Assembly: GCA_035495555.1 (NCBI GenBank)
Contig: DATJFQ010000113.1
Coordinates: forward strand, 1 to 49,883
Origin: DATJFQ01 sp035495555
GTDB taxonomy: Bacteria > Acidobacteriota > Vicinamibacteria > Vicinamibacterales > 2-12-FULL-66-21
Direction of reading: 5' to 3'
DNA: 49,883 bases
Part shown: positions 35,286-43,201 of the stretch, piece after piece
Layout of the letters: each line of letters opens with the position of its first letter
Position numbering within the stretch: position 1 is the first letter of the stretch
Made by a program: the position numbers and the translations under genes
Notes under the pieces: generated by a model
What the model saw: only the letters and a program-made list of their open reading frames with translations
What the model was told of the DNA's origin: nothing
Database searches by the model: none

Positions 35286-35968
35286 TCCTGCAGCGTAAAG
35301 GTGACCGTGATGGTCATCAACACTTCGACCGGCACACCATGGAGCGTACTCGGCGTGTACTGCCACTGCCGAACCGCAGCGATCGCCGCCGGATCGAGCA
35401 GCGGAACGGACTTCACCACGCGCACCTGACTGACGCGTCCGGCGCGATCGAGCACGGCCTCGAGCACGACTGTTCCCTGGACCCGTGCCGAGCGGGCCAG
35501 GTCAGGGTAGACGGGACGTACATCGAACGTCTTCCGCGGCGATTGCACCAACTCTCCCGAGCGTACCGGGCCAGCCGGTCTCGGCGGCGGCGCCGCCGGG
35601 GTCACCTCCCGCAGGCTGCCCACCTCGCCGAACGGCGCGCCCGCCAGTGGAGCGCCAAGATCAACGCTCCCCTCGGCGACTCCCTGCGCAGGCGCGAGGT
35701 CCAGTTCCGGAACGATCGACGGGGGCGCCACCGTCGGTGCGTGGGACGGTTCGTACGTGGGTTGAACGCTGGGGCGCGGCACAGCCGGCGCCGGTGGTGG
35801 CGGCGGTGGCGGGGCGGGCACCGCACGCATGAAAGCGTCGATGGCTGTCGCCGGCACGGGCAGCGCCACCTCCGCCGTGAGTGGAATCACGAAGACGAGC
35901 ACGAGCGCGGCGAGATGCAGCGCGATCGAGACAGGCAGACTGCCTCTCAACCGGTTCGGAACTGCCAT
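35282..35968 (-). CDS. TonB-family energy transducer
   Basis: 228 residues from ATG 35968, with AAGGAG upstream. One N-terminal membrane helix (SIALHLAALVLVFVIPL), a proline-rich periplasmic stretch (about 50-75) and a TonB C-terminal domain (145-228) with VYPDLARSARVQGTVVLEAVLD and VVKSVPLLDPAAIAAVRQWQYTP. It would connect the inner membrane to an outer-membrane partner. No ExbB/ExbD or TonB-dependent receptor is adjacent; the coupled neighbour is the TPR-CHAT protein. A solo TonB-CTD sensor role is possible. Confidence 0.9.
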   Translation of the reverse strand: MAVPNRLRGSLPVSIALHLAALVLVFVIPLTAEVALPVPATAIDAFMRAVPAPPPPPPPAPAVPRPSVQPTYEPSHAPTVAPPSIVPELDLAPAQGVAEGSVDLGAPLAGAPFGEVGSLREVTPAAPPPRPAGPVRSGELVQSPRKTFDVRPVYPDLARSARVQGTVVLEAVLDRAGRVSQVRVVKSVPLLDPAAIAAVRQWQYTPSTLHGVPVEVLMTITVTFTLQE

Positions 35969-36094
35969 AGAAGCACTCCTTCCCGCTGGTGGTTACGAAA
36001 CGGCGCCGCTCGTCTCGTTTGGACACCAGGCCGGTCAAACGGTTCCGCCGTCCTGGCACCGCGGTTGCTCTCTCCAGATGCGGAGGCACACACA

Positions 36095-36352
36095 ATGGCG
36101 GATCGTTCGGATGAGGCTCGCGATCAGAAACGGCAGGGCGACATTCTCGGGCTCGGCGGGATGACCGGTGGCGACCACGCGGTCAACAGCCTCGGCACCG
36201 ATGACGAGAAACAGCGGCGACGCCGCCGCATGCGCGAAGGCGCGGATGACATGGTGACCGGCACCACAGCCACCGACGCCACGCCCCAGAGCACCGGCGG
36301 CACCAGCATCGACATGGGCGCGGGCGGCGAGGGAACCGATATCGAGCGCTGA
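36095..36352 (+). CDS. Small hydrophilic protein of unknown function
   Basis: 85 residues from ATG 36095, with CGGAGG 8 nt upstream. The frame is open far upstream on the strand opposite TonB, but the ribosome site and composition support this start. Residues 1-50 are Asp/Lys/Arg-rich with ILGLGGMTGGDHAVNSLG in the middle and a run of five arginines; the tail is Thr/Gly/Ala-rich. No signal peptide, membrane helix or known motif. Likely disordered and cytoplasmic; no function inferred. Confidence 0.65.
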   Translation: MADRSDEARDQKRQGDILGLGGMTGGDHAVNSLGTDDEKQRRRRRMREGADDMVTGTTATDATPQSTGGTSIDMGAGGEGTDIER

Positions 36353-36366
36353 TTTCAGGGGAAGCT

Positions 36367-36447
36367 CGCAACGCTGGGAGTTGCGTCCTTTGTGGTCGGG
36401 AACTGCGTGCGTGTGTAGTTGGGAACTGCGCCGTTGCGTAGTTATCG
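36367..36447. repeat. Octamer-family repeat, partial arm
   Basis: A degenerate run of GTTGNGNN units ends in GTTGCGTAGTTATCG (36433-36447), which is identical over 15 nt to 22613-22627. The matching opposite arm is weak here, so it looks like an eroded or half copy. It sits between two plus-strand genes in a 136-bp spacer with no other gene. Confidence 0.7.
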
Positions 36448-36476
36448 TCGAACTTCAGGACGTGGGTGGCAGCGTT

Positions 36477-36482
36477 TATAAT
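36477..36482 (+). promoter_or_regulatory. Consensus -10 TATAAT before the molybdopterin enzyme gene
   Basis: TATAAT ends 6 nt before ATG 36489. TTCAGG (36454-36459) is a weak -35 at 17 bp. A transcript starting 6-7 nt after the hexamer would begin at the start codon, and no ribosome binding site fits between. Confidence 0.6.
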
Positions 36483-36488
36483 TCTTGA

Positions 36489-38513
36489 ATGTCACACCCT
36501 GCCGCCCCGGAAAGTTGGGGCCACTCGACGATCCGGACGGCGTGCCCGCTCGATTGTCCGGACTCCTGCACCCTCGAAGTCACCGTCGAGAACGGCCATA
36601 TTCAGAAGATTGACGGCGGCGACGTCAACCCGGCCACGCGCAACTTCATCTGCGCCAAGGTGCGCCGTTTCGCCGAACGGGTATACGGCAACGATCGGCT
36701 CCTCTATCCAGCCATCCGTCAGGGCAGGAAAGGGAGCGGCACGTTCGCCCGCGTGACATGGGACGAAGCCCTCGATCTGATCGCGCGGCGGATGTCGGAG
36801 ATCAAAACGCAGCACGGCGGCGAGGCGATCCTTCCCTTCTCCTACGGCGGATCGAACGGGCTGCTCACCCAGGACACGAACGACGCGGAGCTGTGGCGCC
36901 GCTTCGGCACCTCGCGGCTCGCACGCACGGTCTGCGCAGCCCCCACGGGCGCGGCGAACCAGGCGCTCTACGGCAAGATGCCGGGCGTCGTCTATCAGGA
37001 CTATCCGCGCGCGCAATTGATCGTGCTCTGGGGTGTAAATCCCTCCGCGTCCGGGATTCATCTGGTCCCGTTCCTCAAACAGGCCCAGGCCGCCGGCTCG
37101 AAGCTCGTCGTCATCGATCCCCGGCGCACGTCGCTTGCGAAGCGGGCGGATATTCACCTCTCCGTCCGCCCCGGAACCGACATCGCGGTCGCGCTCGCGC
37201 TCCATCGCGTGCTGTTCGAGGAAGGACATGCGGATCTCGCGTTTCTCGCGCAGCACGCACGCGGCGTCGAACGCCTCCGCAGCGCAGCATTGCCGTGGAC
37301 GATCGAGCGGGCCGCACGTGAGGCGGAAGTCGACCCGACAGAGCTGCGCCGACTGGCGGACCTCTACATCGCGTCGTCTCCGGCGCTCGTCCGCTGCGGC
37401 TGGGGAGTCGAACGCAACCGCAACGGCGGCAGCGCCGCGGCCGCGATTCTCGCGCTGCCGGCCGTCGCCGGGAAGTTCGGCGTCCGCGGCGGCGGCTTCT
37501 CGATGAGCAATTCGCTCGCGTTCGGCCTGCGTTCGTCGCAGTGGATCGAAGCGCCCGAGACGACCACCCGCGTCGTGAACATGAATCACCTCGGACGCGC
37601 GCTCACGGAGTACCGGAGCCCGCCCGTCCAGATGCTCTTCGTCTACAACTGCAACCCGCTGACGACGATGCCGGATCAGAACCGGGTGCTGCAGGGGCTG
37701 TCGCGCGACGACCTCTTCACGGTCGTCTTCGAGCAGGTCTTCACGGACACGGCACGGTACGCGGACGTCGTGCTGCCCGCGCCGACGTTCCTCGAGCAGT
37801 ACGACATCGCGAAAGCGTACGGCCCAATCGCGCTGCAGCTCGTACGCCCGGTGATCGAGCCCCAGGGCGAGGCTCGGAGCAACGCGGCCGTCTTTTCCGA
37901 ACTCGCCGAACGGCTCGGGGTGGGGCGTACTGAAGAGGACTTCGAGACGCTGCTCCGGGTCACCGGGCGCATGCCGGATCCGATCCGAACCGACCTGCTC
38001 GAACAGGGCGCGGCGACGCCGCCCTACGAGGGAGCGCCAATCCAGTTCGTCGACGTGTTTCCACTGACGGCCGACCGGAAGATCGATCTGGATCCCGACA
38101 TCCCCGTCGCGTCAACGGAAGGCCTGTACGGATATCAGGCCGATCCCGCAACCGAGCGCTTTCCGCTTGCCTTGATCTCGCCCGCCACCGACAAGCAGAT
38201 CTCGTCGACGCTCGGCGAACTGCGCGAGCGTCCGGCGGTCGTGCACATCCATCCCGCCGACGCCGCCGAACGGGGGATCGAACAGCACGATGCGGTCCGC
38301 GTCTTCAACGCCCTCGGCGAAGTGCAGGCGCCCGCCAACCTGACCGCGGACATCCATCGCGGGACGGTGGCGATGTCGAAAGGCATCTGGCGCAAGAACA
38401 CGTACAACGGGTTCACATCGAACGCGCTGGTGCCCGACACGCTGACCGACCTCGGCGGGGGGGCCTGCTTCAACGACGCCCGCGTCCAGGTCGCGCTGCT
38501 CGCACGGCACTGA
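36489..38513 (+). CDS. Molybdopterin oxidoreductase, DMSO-reductase superfamily
   Basis: 674 residues from ATG 36489. The N-terminus binds a 4Fe-4S cluster (Cys19, Cys23, Cys27 in ACPLDCPDSC and Cys55 in FICAK). WDEALDLIARRM, YGGSNGLL, LIVLWGVNPSASGIHLVP and VIDPRRTSLAKRADIHLSVRPGTD are bis-MGD-binding motifs; ADVVLPAPTFLEQYD and the C-terminal MopB domain (about 555-674) complete the catalytic subunit. Cys149 in RTVCAAPTG is a candidate metal ligand. No Tat signal is visible, so the enzyme is probably cytoplasmic. No iron-sulphur or membrane partner subunit is nearby. Substrate unknown. Confidence 0.93.
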   Translation: MSHPAAPESWGHSTIRTACPLDCPDSCTLEVTVENGHIQKIDGGDVNPATRNFICAKVRRFAERVYGNDRLLYPAIRQGRKGSGTFARVTWDEALDLIARRMSEIKTQHGGEAILPFSYGGSNGLLTQDTNDAELWRRFGTSRLARTVCAAPTGAANQALYGKMPGVVYQDYPRAQLIVLWGVNPSASGIHLVPFLKQAQAAGSKLVVIDPRRTSLAKRADIHLSVRPGTDIAVALALHRVLFEEGHADLAFLAQHARGVERLRSAALPWTIERAAREAEVDPTELRRLADLYIASSPALVRCGWGVERNRNGGSAAAAILALPAVAGKFGVRGGGFSMSNSLAFGLRSSQWIEAPETTTRVVNMNHLGRALTEYRSPPVQMLFVYNCNPLTTMPDQNRVLQGLSRDDLFTVVFEQVFTDTARYADVVLPAPTFLEQYDIAKAYGPIALQLVRPVIEPQGEARSNAAVFSELAERLGVGRTEEDFETLLRVTGRMPDPIRTDLLEQGAATPPYEGAPIQFVDVFPLTADRKIDLDPDIPVASTEGLYGYQADPATERFPLALISPATDKQISSTLGELRERPAVVHIHPADAAERGIEQHDAVRVFNALGEVQAPANLTADIHRGTVAMSKGIWRKNTYNGFTSNALVPDTLTDLGGGACFNDARVQVALLARH

Positions 38514-38516
38514 GAA

Positions 38517-38580
38517 TCGATGGACGATGGACGATGGACGATGCAGCATCGAACATCGAACATCGGACATCGAACATCGA
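38517..38580. repeat. Heptamer array CGATGGA / CATCGAA filling a stop-to-stop gap
   Basis: Four left units (CGATGGA three times, CGATGCA) face five right units (CATCGAA twice, CATCGGA, CATCGAA, CATCGA) around GCAGC. CGATG pairs with CATCG in each unit, leaving two-base bulges with period 7. It fills the 67-bp gap between the molybdopterin enzyme stop and the TamB stop. Confidence 0.92.
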
Positions 38581-41500
38581 TCAGTAACTGAAGAAGAAAA
38601 TCAAATCGGCCGTCATCCGCTGGACGCGGCGCTGCGTGAGGCGGTTCGCAGCGGAGGTCGTCTCGGGCGCGACGCTGCCCTGGAAGCGCATGAACCGCGT
38701 CAGGTCGTATTCGATCTGGAACTGCGTGAAGCTGCGCTGGCCGAACTGCTCCCGGAAGCGGATGAAGGCTTTGTCGCCGACCTGTTTGCCGAGCGTAATG
38801 CCGCCGGCCGTCTCACCCGTCTCCGGATCGCTCGTCGTGATCTCGAACAAGTCGACGTCCAGCGCGCGGCCCACCGAGCGGCTGAGCGGGGACGCGATGA
38901 AACCGCTCGCGATGCTTCCGGCGGTTTCCGCCAGCGACGCACGCTCCCCGGTGCCAAGCTCGTTCACGTTGCGATTGAAGATGATGAGCGACAGAATGTC
39001 CGACTCGTCGAGCGGGGGATCGCTGCTCAACGCCAGTTCCGGCGCGCGCATCGTTCCCGTAATGTGAATCTTCGCCGTCACGCCGCTGTTGGGAATCAGC
39101 CGCGTCGCGCTCACATCGAGGATCGGATTGATGTCGGGCAGCCCCGCAAAGCGGACCGACCCGTCGCGGACCAGTTCGAACCGCCGTCCCTGGAATTCGT
39201 AGAAGCCGCGCACGGTGCTCGCCGTACCGCGGATGATGATCGGCGCGTCCGGCTGCTTCTGGATCTGCAGGTCGGCTCCGATCGTCGCGTTCACGTTGCC
39301 GATCTGCATGGTCGTCGGTCCGCCGGGCCGGAGATCCTGCCCCCGGACGACCATGTTCCCCGGCACGACGAAGTGCACGTTCAGTGCGATGGGCGCGAGC
39401 GGTCCGGTCGTTCCGAACCCCACCGTTGGTGCGGTGGCGTTCTGCACCGCTTTCTGCTGCTGGTTGATCTGACGTCCCTTGGCAAGCGCGGCGTCGGCCG
39501 CCTGCTCCGCGCCTCTTCCGGTATCGGGCCGGGTCGACGCGGAGGTCACGACTTCCGGCATCGCTTCCTCTGAATACGGCGACGCGAACTGCAGCAGGAT
39601 CTTGTCGAGCTCGAGGCGCGCCTGATCCATGCGGACTTCGCCCTCGATGCGCGGCCGGCGGACCGCTCCCGTGAGCTTCAGGTGCGTTTCGACGTGCACG
39701 TCTCCGAGCTCGTTGTCCATCAGCTTGAAGTTGTCGCTGTCGATGGACACGTTCACCGCGCCCGCCTGGCGCTCGTGCACCGCGAGCTGGCCGCCGATGG
39801 TCAGTGCGTCGCCGTGCTGGTCGAGGATTCGGAACTGCGGCACCAGAATCTGCTGCGGCTGCAGCTCGATGCGCGTGGTCAATCCGCTGAACGACGTCCC
39901 CGCATCCGGCACGCTGAAGCCGCCGCCGTCGAGCGCGACGAAGCCGTTGAGATGCGGGTCTTCTCCGGAGCCGGTAACGTGCACGTCCGCTTCGATGGTG
40001 CCGGTCACGTCGGTGACGAGCGTGGTGAAGCTCTGGACCAGCCCGAGACCGATGCGCGACGACTTGACGTGCACGTCCAGTTCGTCGCCCGGGCGTCCGG
40101 GAATATGCCCCTCAACGCCGGGCGGGTTCGGACGCAACGCGCTGAGCGGGATCGTCCCCGCCGCCGTCAGCTCCACCCCGGGCGACTGCGTCAGCTTCGA
40201 ATCGAGGACGATCCGGTTGTCGCCGTACGTGGCGGTGGCGGTCAGCGATTGGTATTTGAACTGCTCGAACCCGCCGTTGGCGACGTCGACACGTCCGTCG
40301 ATGACAGGCGCCTTCGCCGTCCCGGTGATCCGCGCGTTCGCATCGAGCGTGCCGCTGATCCCGCGGTTCAACATCGCGAGCCTGTCGATCTGCGCCAGAT
40401 CGACGTGCTGTGCGTTGACCGTGAGGCTGCCCGGCTGCGGATTGTCGCCGAGCGAGAAGCCGCCATCGATGCTGAGCGATTGATTTCCGTTCACGAGGCG
40501 GACGTTCTGCACCTCGACGCGGTCATGGCCATACTGAACCGTCGCCTCGGCGCCAGGCGCGACGTGCCACTCGACTCCCTGCGTTTTGAGCGACAGGCTC
40601 GGCAGATGGACTTCCTGATGGTCCGTGTGGAGAAGCGCCGTCCCGGCGGCGTCCAGTTGTCGGGCGGCATTGGGCGATCCGCCCACCGCTGCCGCGTCGG
40701 CCGGTGCCGGCGGCGCTTCGGTCACATGAACCTCAAAATCGAGCTTCTGATTGGAGTAGGTCGTCCCCGCGCGTAATTCCGCGATCTGGAGGCCAGCGGC
40801 CTGGATGAACGTCCCGGTGGTATTCGCCTTGACGAGCGCCCGTGAGAACTGCAGGTCGGGCACCGTGACGTCGAACGTGCTGTTCAAATCGAGCGCCTTG
40901 TTGGCCTGGTATCCGAGATCGGATCCGTCCAGCGTGCCCGTCGTCCGCAACGAAGACGCGTTGCCCGTGAGCGTGCCGTCGATCGTCGCCGCGCCGCTGA
41001 CGCCGTCGACCTTCGCCAGCGGCGCGAGCTCAGCGAGGTTCGTCGCAACCACGTGATACCTGACGTTCGACGAGCCGTCCTGGCCGAGCGCAATCGGCCC
41101 TGACGCCTGCACGTCGAGATCGGGACCTTTGATCGTCGCCTGACGCAGGGTGCCGCGGCTGTCGGCGTACTGCCCGTCGATGTCCGCGGTGTCGATCCGG
41201 AGACCGGCGATGTCGCTCTGCCCGAGCGTGATGCGGCCGTCGGCCGCGACGGAATCGGCGGTGATCGGCACGGTGAGATCCTTCACGTTGAACGTCGCGG
41301 CAACGGTGGCGTTGATGCGTCCTTTGTACGCCTCGTTGCCGCTGATGCGGGCAGGATCGATGTTGTTGAGCGTCCCATCCGCCCGTCCGCTCAGGGCGCG
41401 ATTGGCGACATGAGCTTCGACCGCGAGCCGCGGAATAGCACCCCCCATCACTTCCGAGTCCGTCAGCGTGGTGGTCCCATCCAGCGTCATCGTGGCGAGA

Positions 41501-43197
41501 GCCGTGCCGGCTCCGCGGATGTTGAAGTCGGCATTCAGCCGGCTCGCGTAATCGGGTTTTTCGAGCGCCGCGACGTTGAACGCCTGACCGAGCGCGTACA
41601 GGTTGACGTTGCGCACCCCGCCGCGCGCGGTGTACGACACGTCAGGTGTTCCGCGGCCGGCGGACGCGTACGTGAATGTGGCCGTCGTCCCGTTCGTGAT
41701 CGTGCCGCCCTGAATCGTCGACTCTCCCAGGGTCACGCCGCCGTCGACGTTCGTTCGGCGAGCGCTCACCTCGCCGGCGGCATGGAAAGCGGTCGCGTTC
41801 AGGTTCGTCGCCACCCGTGGTGCGTTGACGCTGCGCGGAAGGTTTCGCAGATCGAGGTGCGACGCCCGCCCTGTCAGGTCGAACTGGACCGGGGCGCCGG
41901 TGGACGCGGGGGCCACCACGAACCCTTTGGCGGTCGCGGAGCCGCCGTAAGCGCTGGCCCGAGCGTCAACGGTCACACGGCGTCCGTCGATGCGTCCCTT
42001 CACCGCGACGTCGCGCGCGGCATACCCTCCGGCCTGCACCTTCGGTGCGTCTACCTCGAAGGTCCCGCGCATGCCCTCGAGCGGCGATGCCGCCGCCGGA
42101 CGTTCGCTCGGCATCCTCACGTCCATCTGGACGCGCGCCGTGATGTCGCTCTTCTGCTGCGGATCGCGGAGAAGCGGCGCGAGATTCACATCGCGGACGC
42201 GCACGTCTCCCTTTGCCGCGTACCCGGGCGCAAGCGCGTCGGCCGTCAGGGTGCCGTCAATCGCTCCGGCTTCGCTCTGCTCGGAGATCGTGAGCCGCAG
42301 ATCGTCCTGCGGCCCTTCTGCTTTCAGATTCAGCGACGGGTGCAAGTCGTAGCCGCGCGCCGCCGGCAGCACGCCTGCGAACTCGGGAACCGACACTTTC
42401 GGCGCGGTCACCGTCACATTGAGGTCCGGACGGCTCAGATAGTTGCGCACGACGCCGTCGAGCGTCACGTCGCTGCTGCCGGTACGAATTGCGAGGTTCT
42501 CGACGTGCAGATCGTCGCCGCGCGTGCCGACGCGCCCCTTGAGCGACGCGAGCGTCACGTCGGGCGAGTGCCCCGCAAACGACAAGCTGTCAATCGTGAG
42601 GCTGTAGTGCACCGGTGCGTACTCGAACCCTGCTTTCGCGTTGAGCGCCTCGATCTGTTTGGGGATCGTGTACGAGGGGGATGGTGCGCGGTCGTCGACG
42701 ACCGCTCTGCCGTCCACGATCTCGATGTCCGGCAGGGAGAGCGGATGGCCCGGTCCGGTGCGGTTCGCCTCCTGCGCCTGCGATTTCGCGAGGTTCGCGA
42801 CGTTCCACCCCTGCGTGGTGTGACGCAGCAGCACGAACGGCTGCTCGAGCCGGATCTGCTGCACGGTTCGTCCGTTCGAGATCAGATCGCCGATGCGGTA
42901 CTTCACCTCGAGCTTCTTCAGCGTGACCACACGCTCGCCATTCATCTCCAGGGCGACGTCGCTGAGCTCGACCCCCGTAAAGAGATTGCCCCCAAGGCTC
43001 CCGATCGACAATTGGCCGTTCAGGTACTGGTCGGCTTCCTGGACGACGAACCTGCGCAGCCAGTTCTTGAACCACGGCGTCTGCGATGCGATCAGCGCGA
43101 GCGCGATGATGCCGACGAGAATCGTCCCGACCAGCGCCACCACCTGGAGAGTCCGCCTGAGATACCGGTGCGCGGGCGTCACTCGACGTTGCAGCAT
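38581..43197 (-). CDS. tamB: TamB-like translocation and assembly module protein
   Basis: 1538 residues from ATG 43197. A single membrane helix (VALVGTILVGIIALALIAS, about 18-37) is followed by a very long periplasmic part of repeating beta-strand segments, the AsmA-like/taco-rim fold. The C-terminal DUF490 region includes PDINPILDVSATRLIPNSGVTAKI, LSSDPPLDESDILSLIIF and LGKQVGDKAFIRFREQFG. Length is typical or slightly above E. coli TamB (1259). It spans the periplasm and, with an Omp85 partner, takes part in outer-membrane assembly or phospholipid transport. It starts 5 bp after the Omp85 gene stop. Confidence 0.94.
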   Translation of the reverse strand: MLQRRVTPAHRYLRRTLQVVALVGTILVGIIALALIASQTPWFKNWLRRFVVQEADQYLNGQLSIGSLGGNLFTGVELSDVALEMNGERVVTLKKLEVKYRIGDLISNGRTVQQIRLEQPFVLLRHTTQGWNVANLAKSQAQEANRTGPGHPLSLPDIEIVDGRAVVDDRAPSPSYTIPKQIEALNAKAGFEYAPVHYSLTIDSLSFAGHSPDVTLASLKGRVGTRGDDLHVENLAIRTGSSDVTLDGVVRNYLSRPDLNVTVTAPKVSVPEFAGVLPAARGYDLHPSLNLKAEGPQDDLRLTISEQSEAGAIDGTLTADALAPGYAAKGDVRVRDVNLAPLLRDPQQKSDITARVQMDVRMPSERPAAASPLEGMRGTFEVDAPKVQAGGYAARDVAVKGRIDGRRVTVDARASAYGGSATAKGFVVAPASTGAPVQFDLTGRASHLDLRNLPRSVNAPRVATNLNATAFHAAGEVSARRTNVDGGVTLGESTIQGGTITNGTTATFTYASAGRGTPDVSYTARGGVRNVNLYALGQAFNVAALEKPDYASRLNADFNIRGAGTALATMTLDGTTTLTDSEVMGGAIPRLAVEAHVANRALSGRADGTLNNIDPARISGNEAYKGRINATVAATFNVKDLTVPITADSVAADGRITLGQSDIAGLRIDTADIDGQYADSRGTLRQATIKGPDLDVQASGPIALGQDGSSNVRYHVVATNLAELAPLAKVDGVSGAATIDGTLTGNASSLRTTGTLDGSDLGYQANKALDLNSTFDVTVPDLQFSRALVKANTTGTFIQAAGLQIAELRAGTTYSNQKLDFEVHVTEAPPAPADAAAVGGSPNAARQLDAAGTALLHTDHQEVHLPSLSLKTQGVEWHVAPGAEATVQYGHDRVEVQNVRLVNGNQSLSIDGGFSLGDNPQPGSLTVNAQHVDLAQIDRLAMLNRGISGTLDANARITGTAKAPVIDGRVDVANGGFEQFKYQSLTATATYGDNRIVLDSKLTQSPGVELTAAGTIPLSALRPNPPGVEGHIPGRPGDELDVHVKSSRIGLGLVQSFTTLVTDVTGTIEADVHVTGSGEDPHLNGFVALDGGGFSVPDAGTSFSGLTTRIELQPQQILVPQFRILDQHGDALTIGGQLAVHERQAGAVNVSIDSDNFKLMDNELGDVHVETHLKLTGAVRRPRIEGEVRMDQARLELDKILLQFASPYSEEAMPEVVTSASTRPDTGRGAEQAADAALAKGRQINQQQKAVQNATAPTVGFGTTGPLAPIALNVHFVVPGNMVVRGQDLRPGGPTTMQIGNVNATIGADLQIQKQPDAPIIIRGTASTVRGFYEFQGRRFELVRDGSVRFAGLPDINPILDVSATRLIPNSGVTAKIHITGTMRAPELALSSDPPLDESDILSLIIFNRNVNELGTGERASLAETAGSIASGFIASPLSRSVGRALDVDLFEITTSDPETGETAGGITLGKQVGDKAFIRFREQFGQRSFTQFQIEYDLTRFMRFQGSVAPETTSAANRLTQRRVQRMTADLIFFFSY

Positions 43198-43201
43198 ATG
43201 C

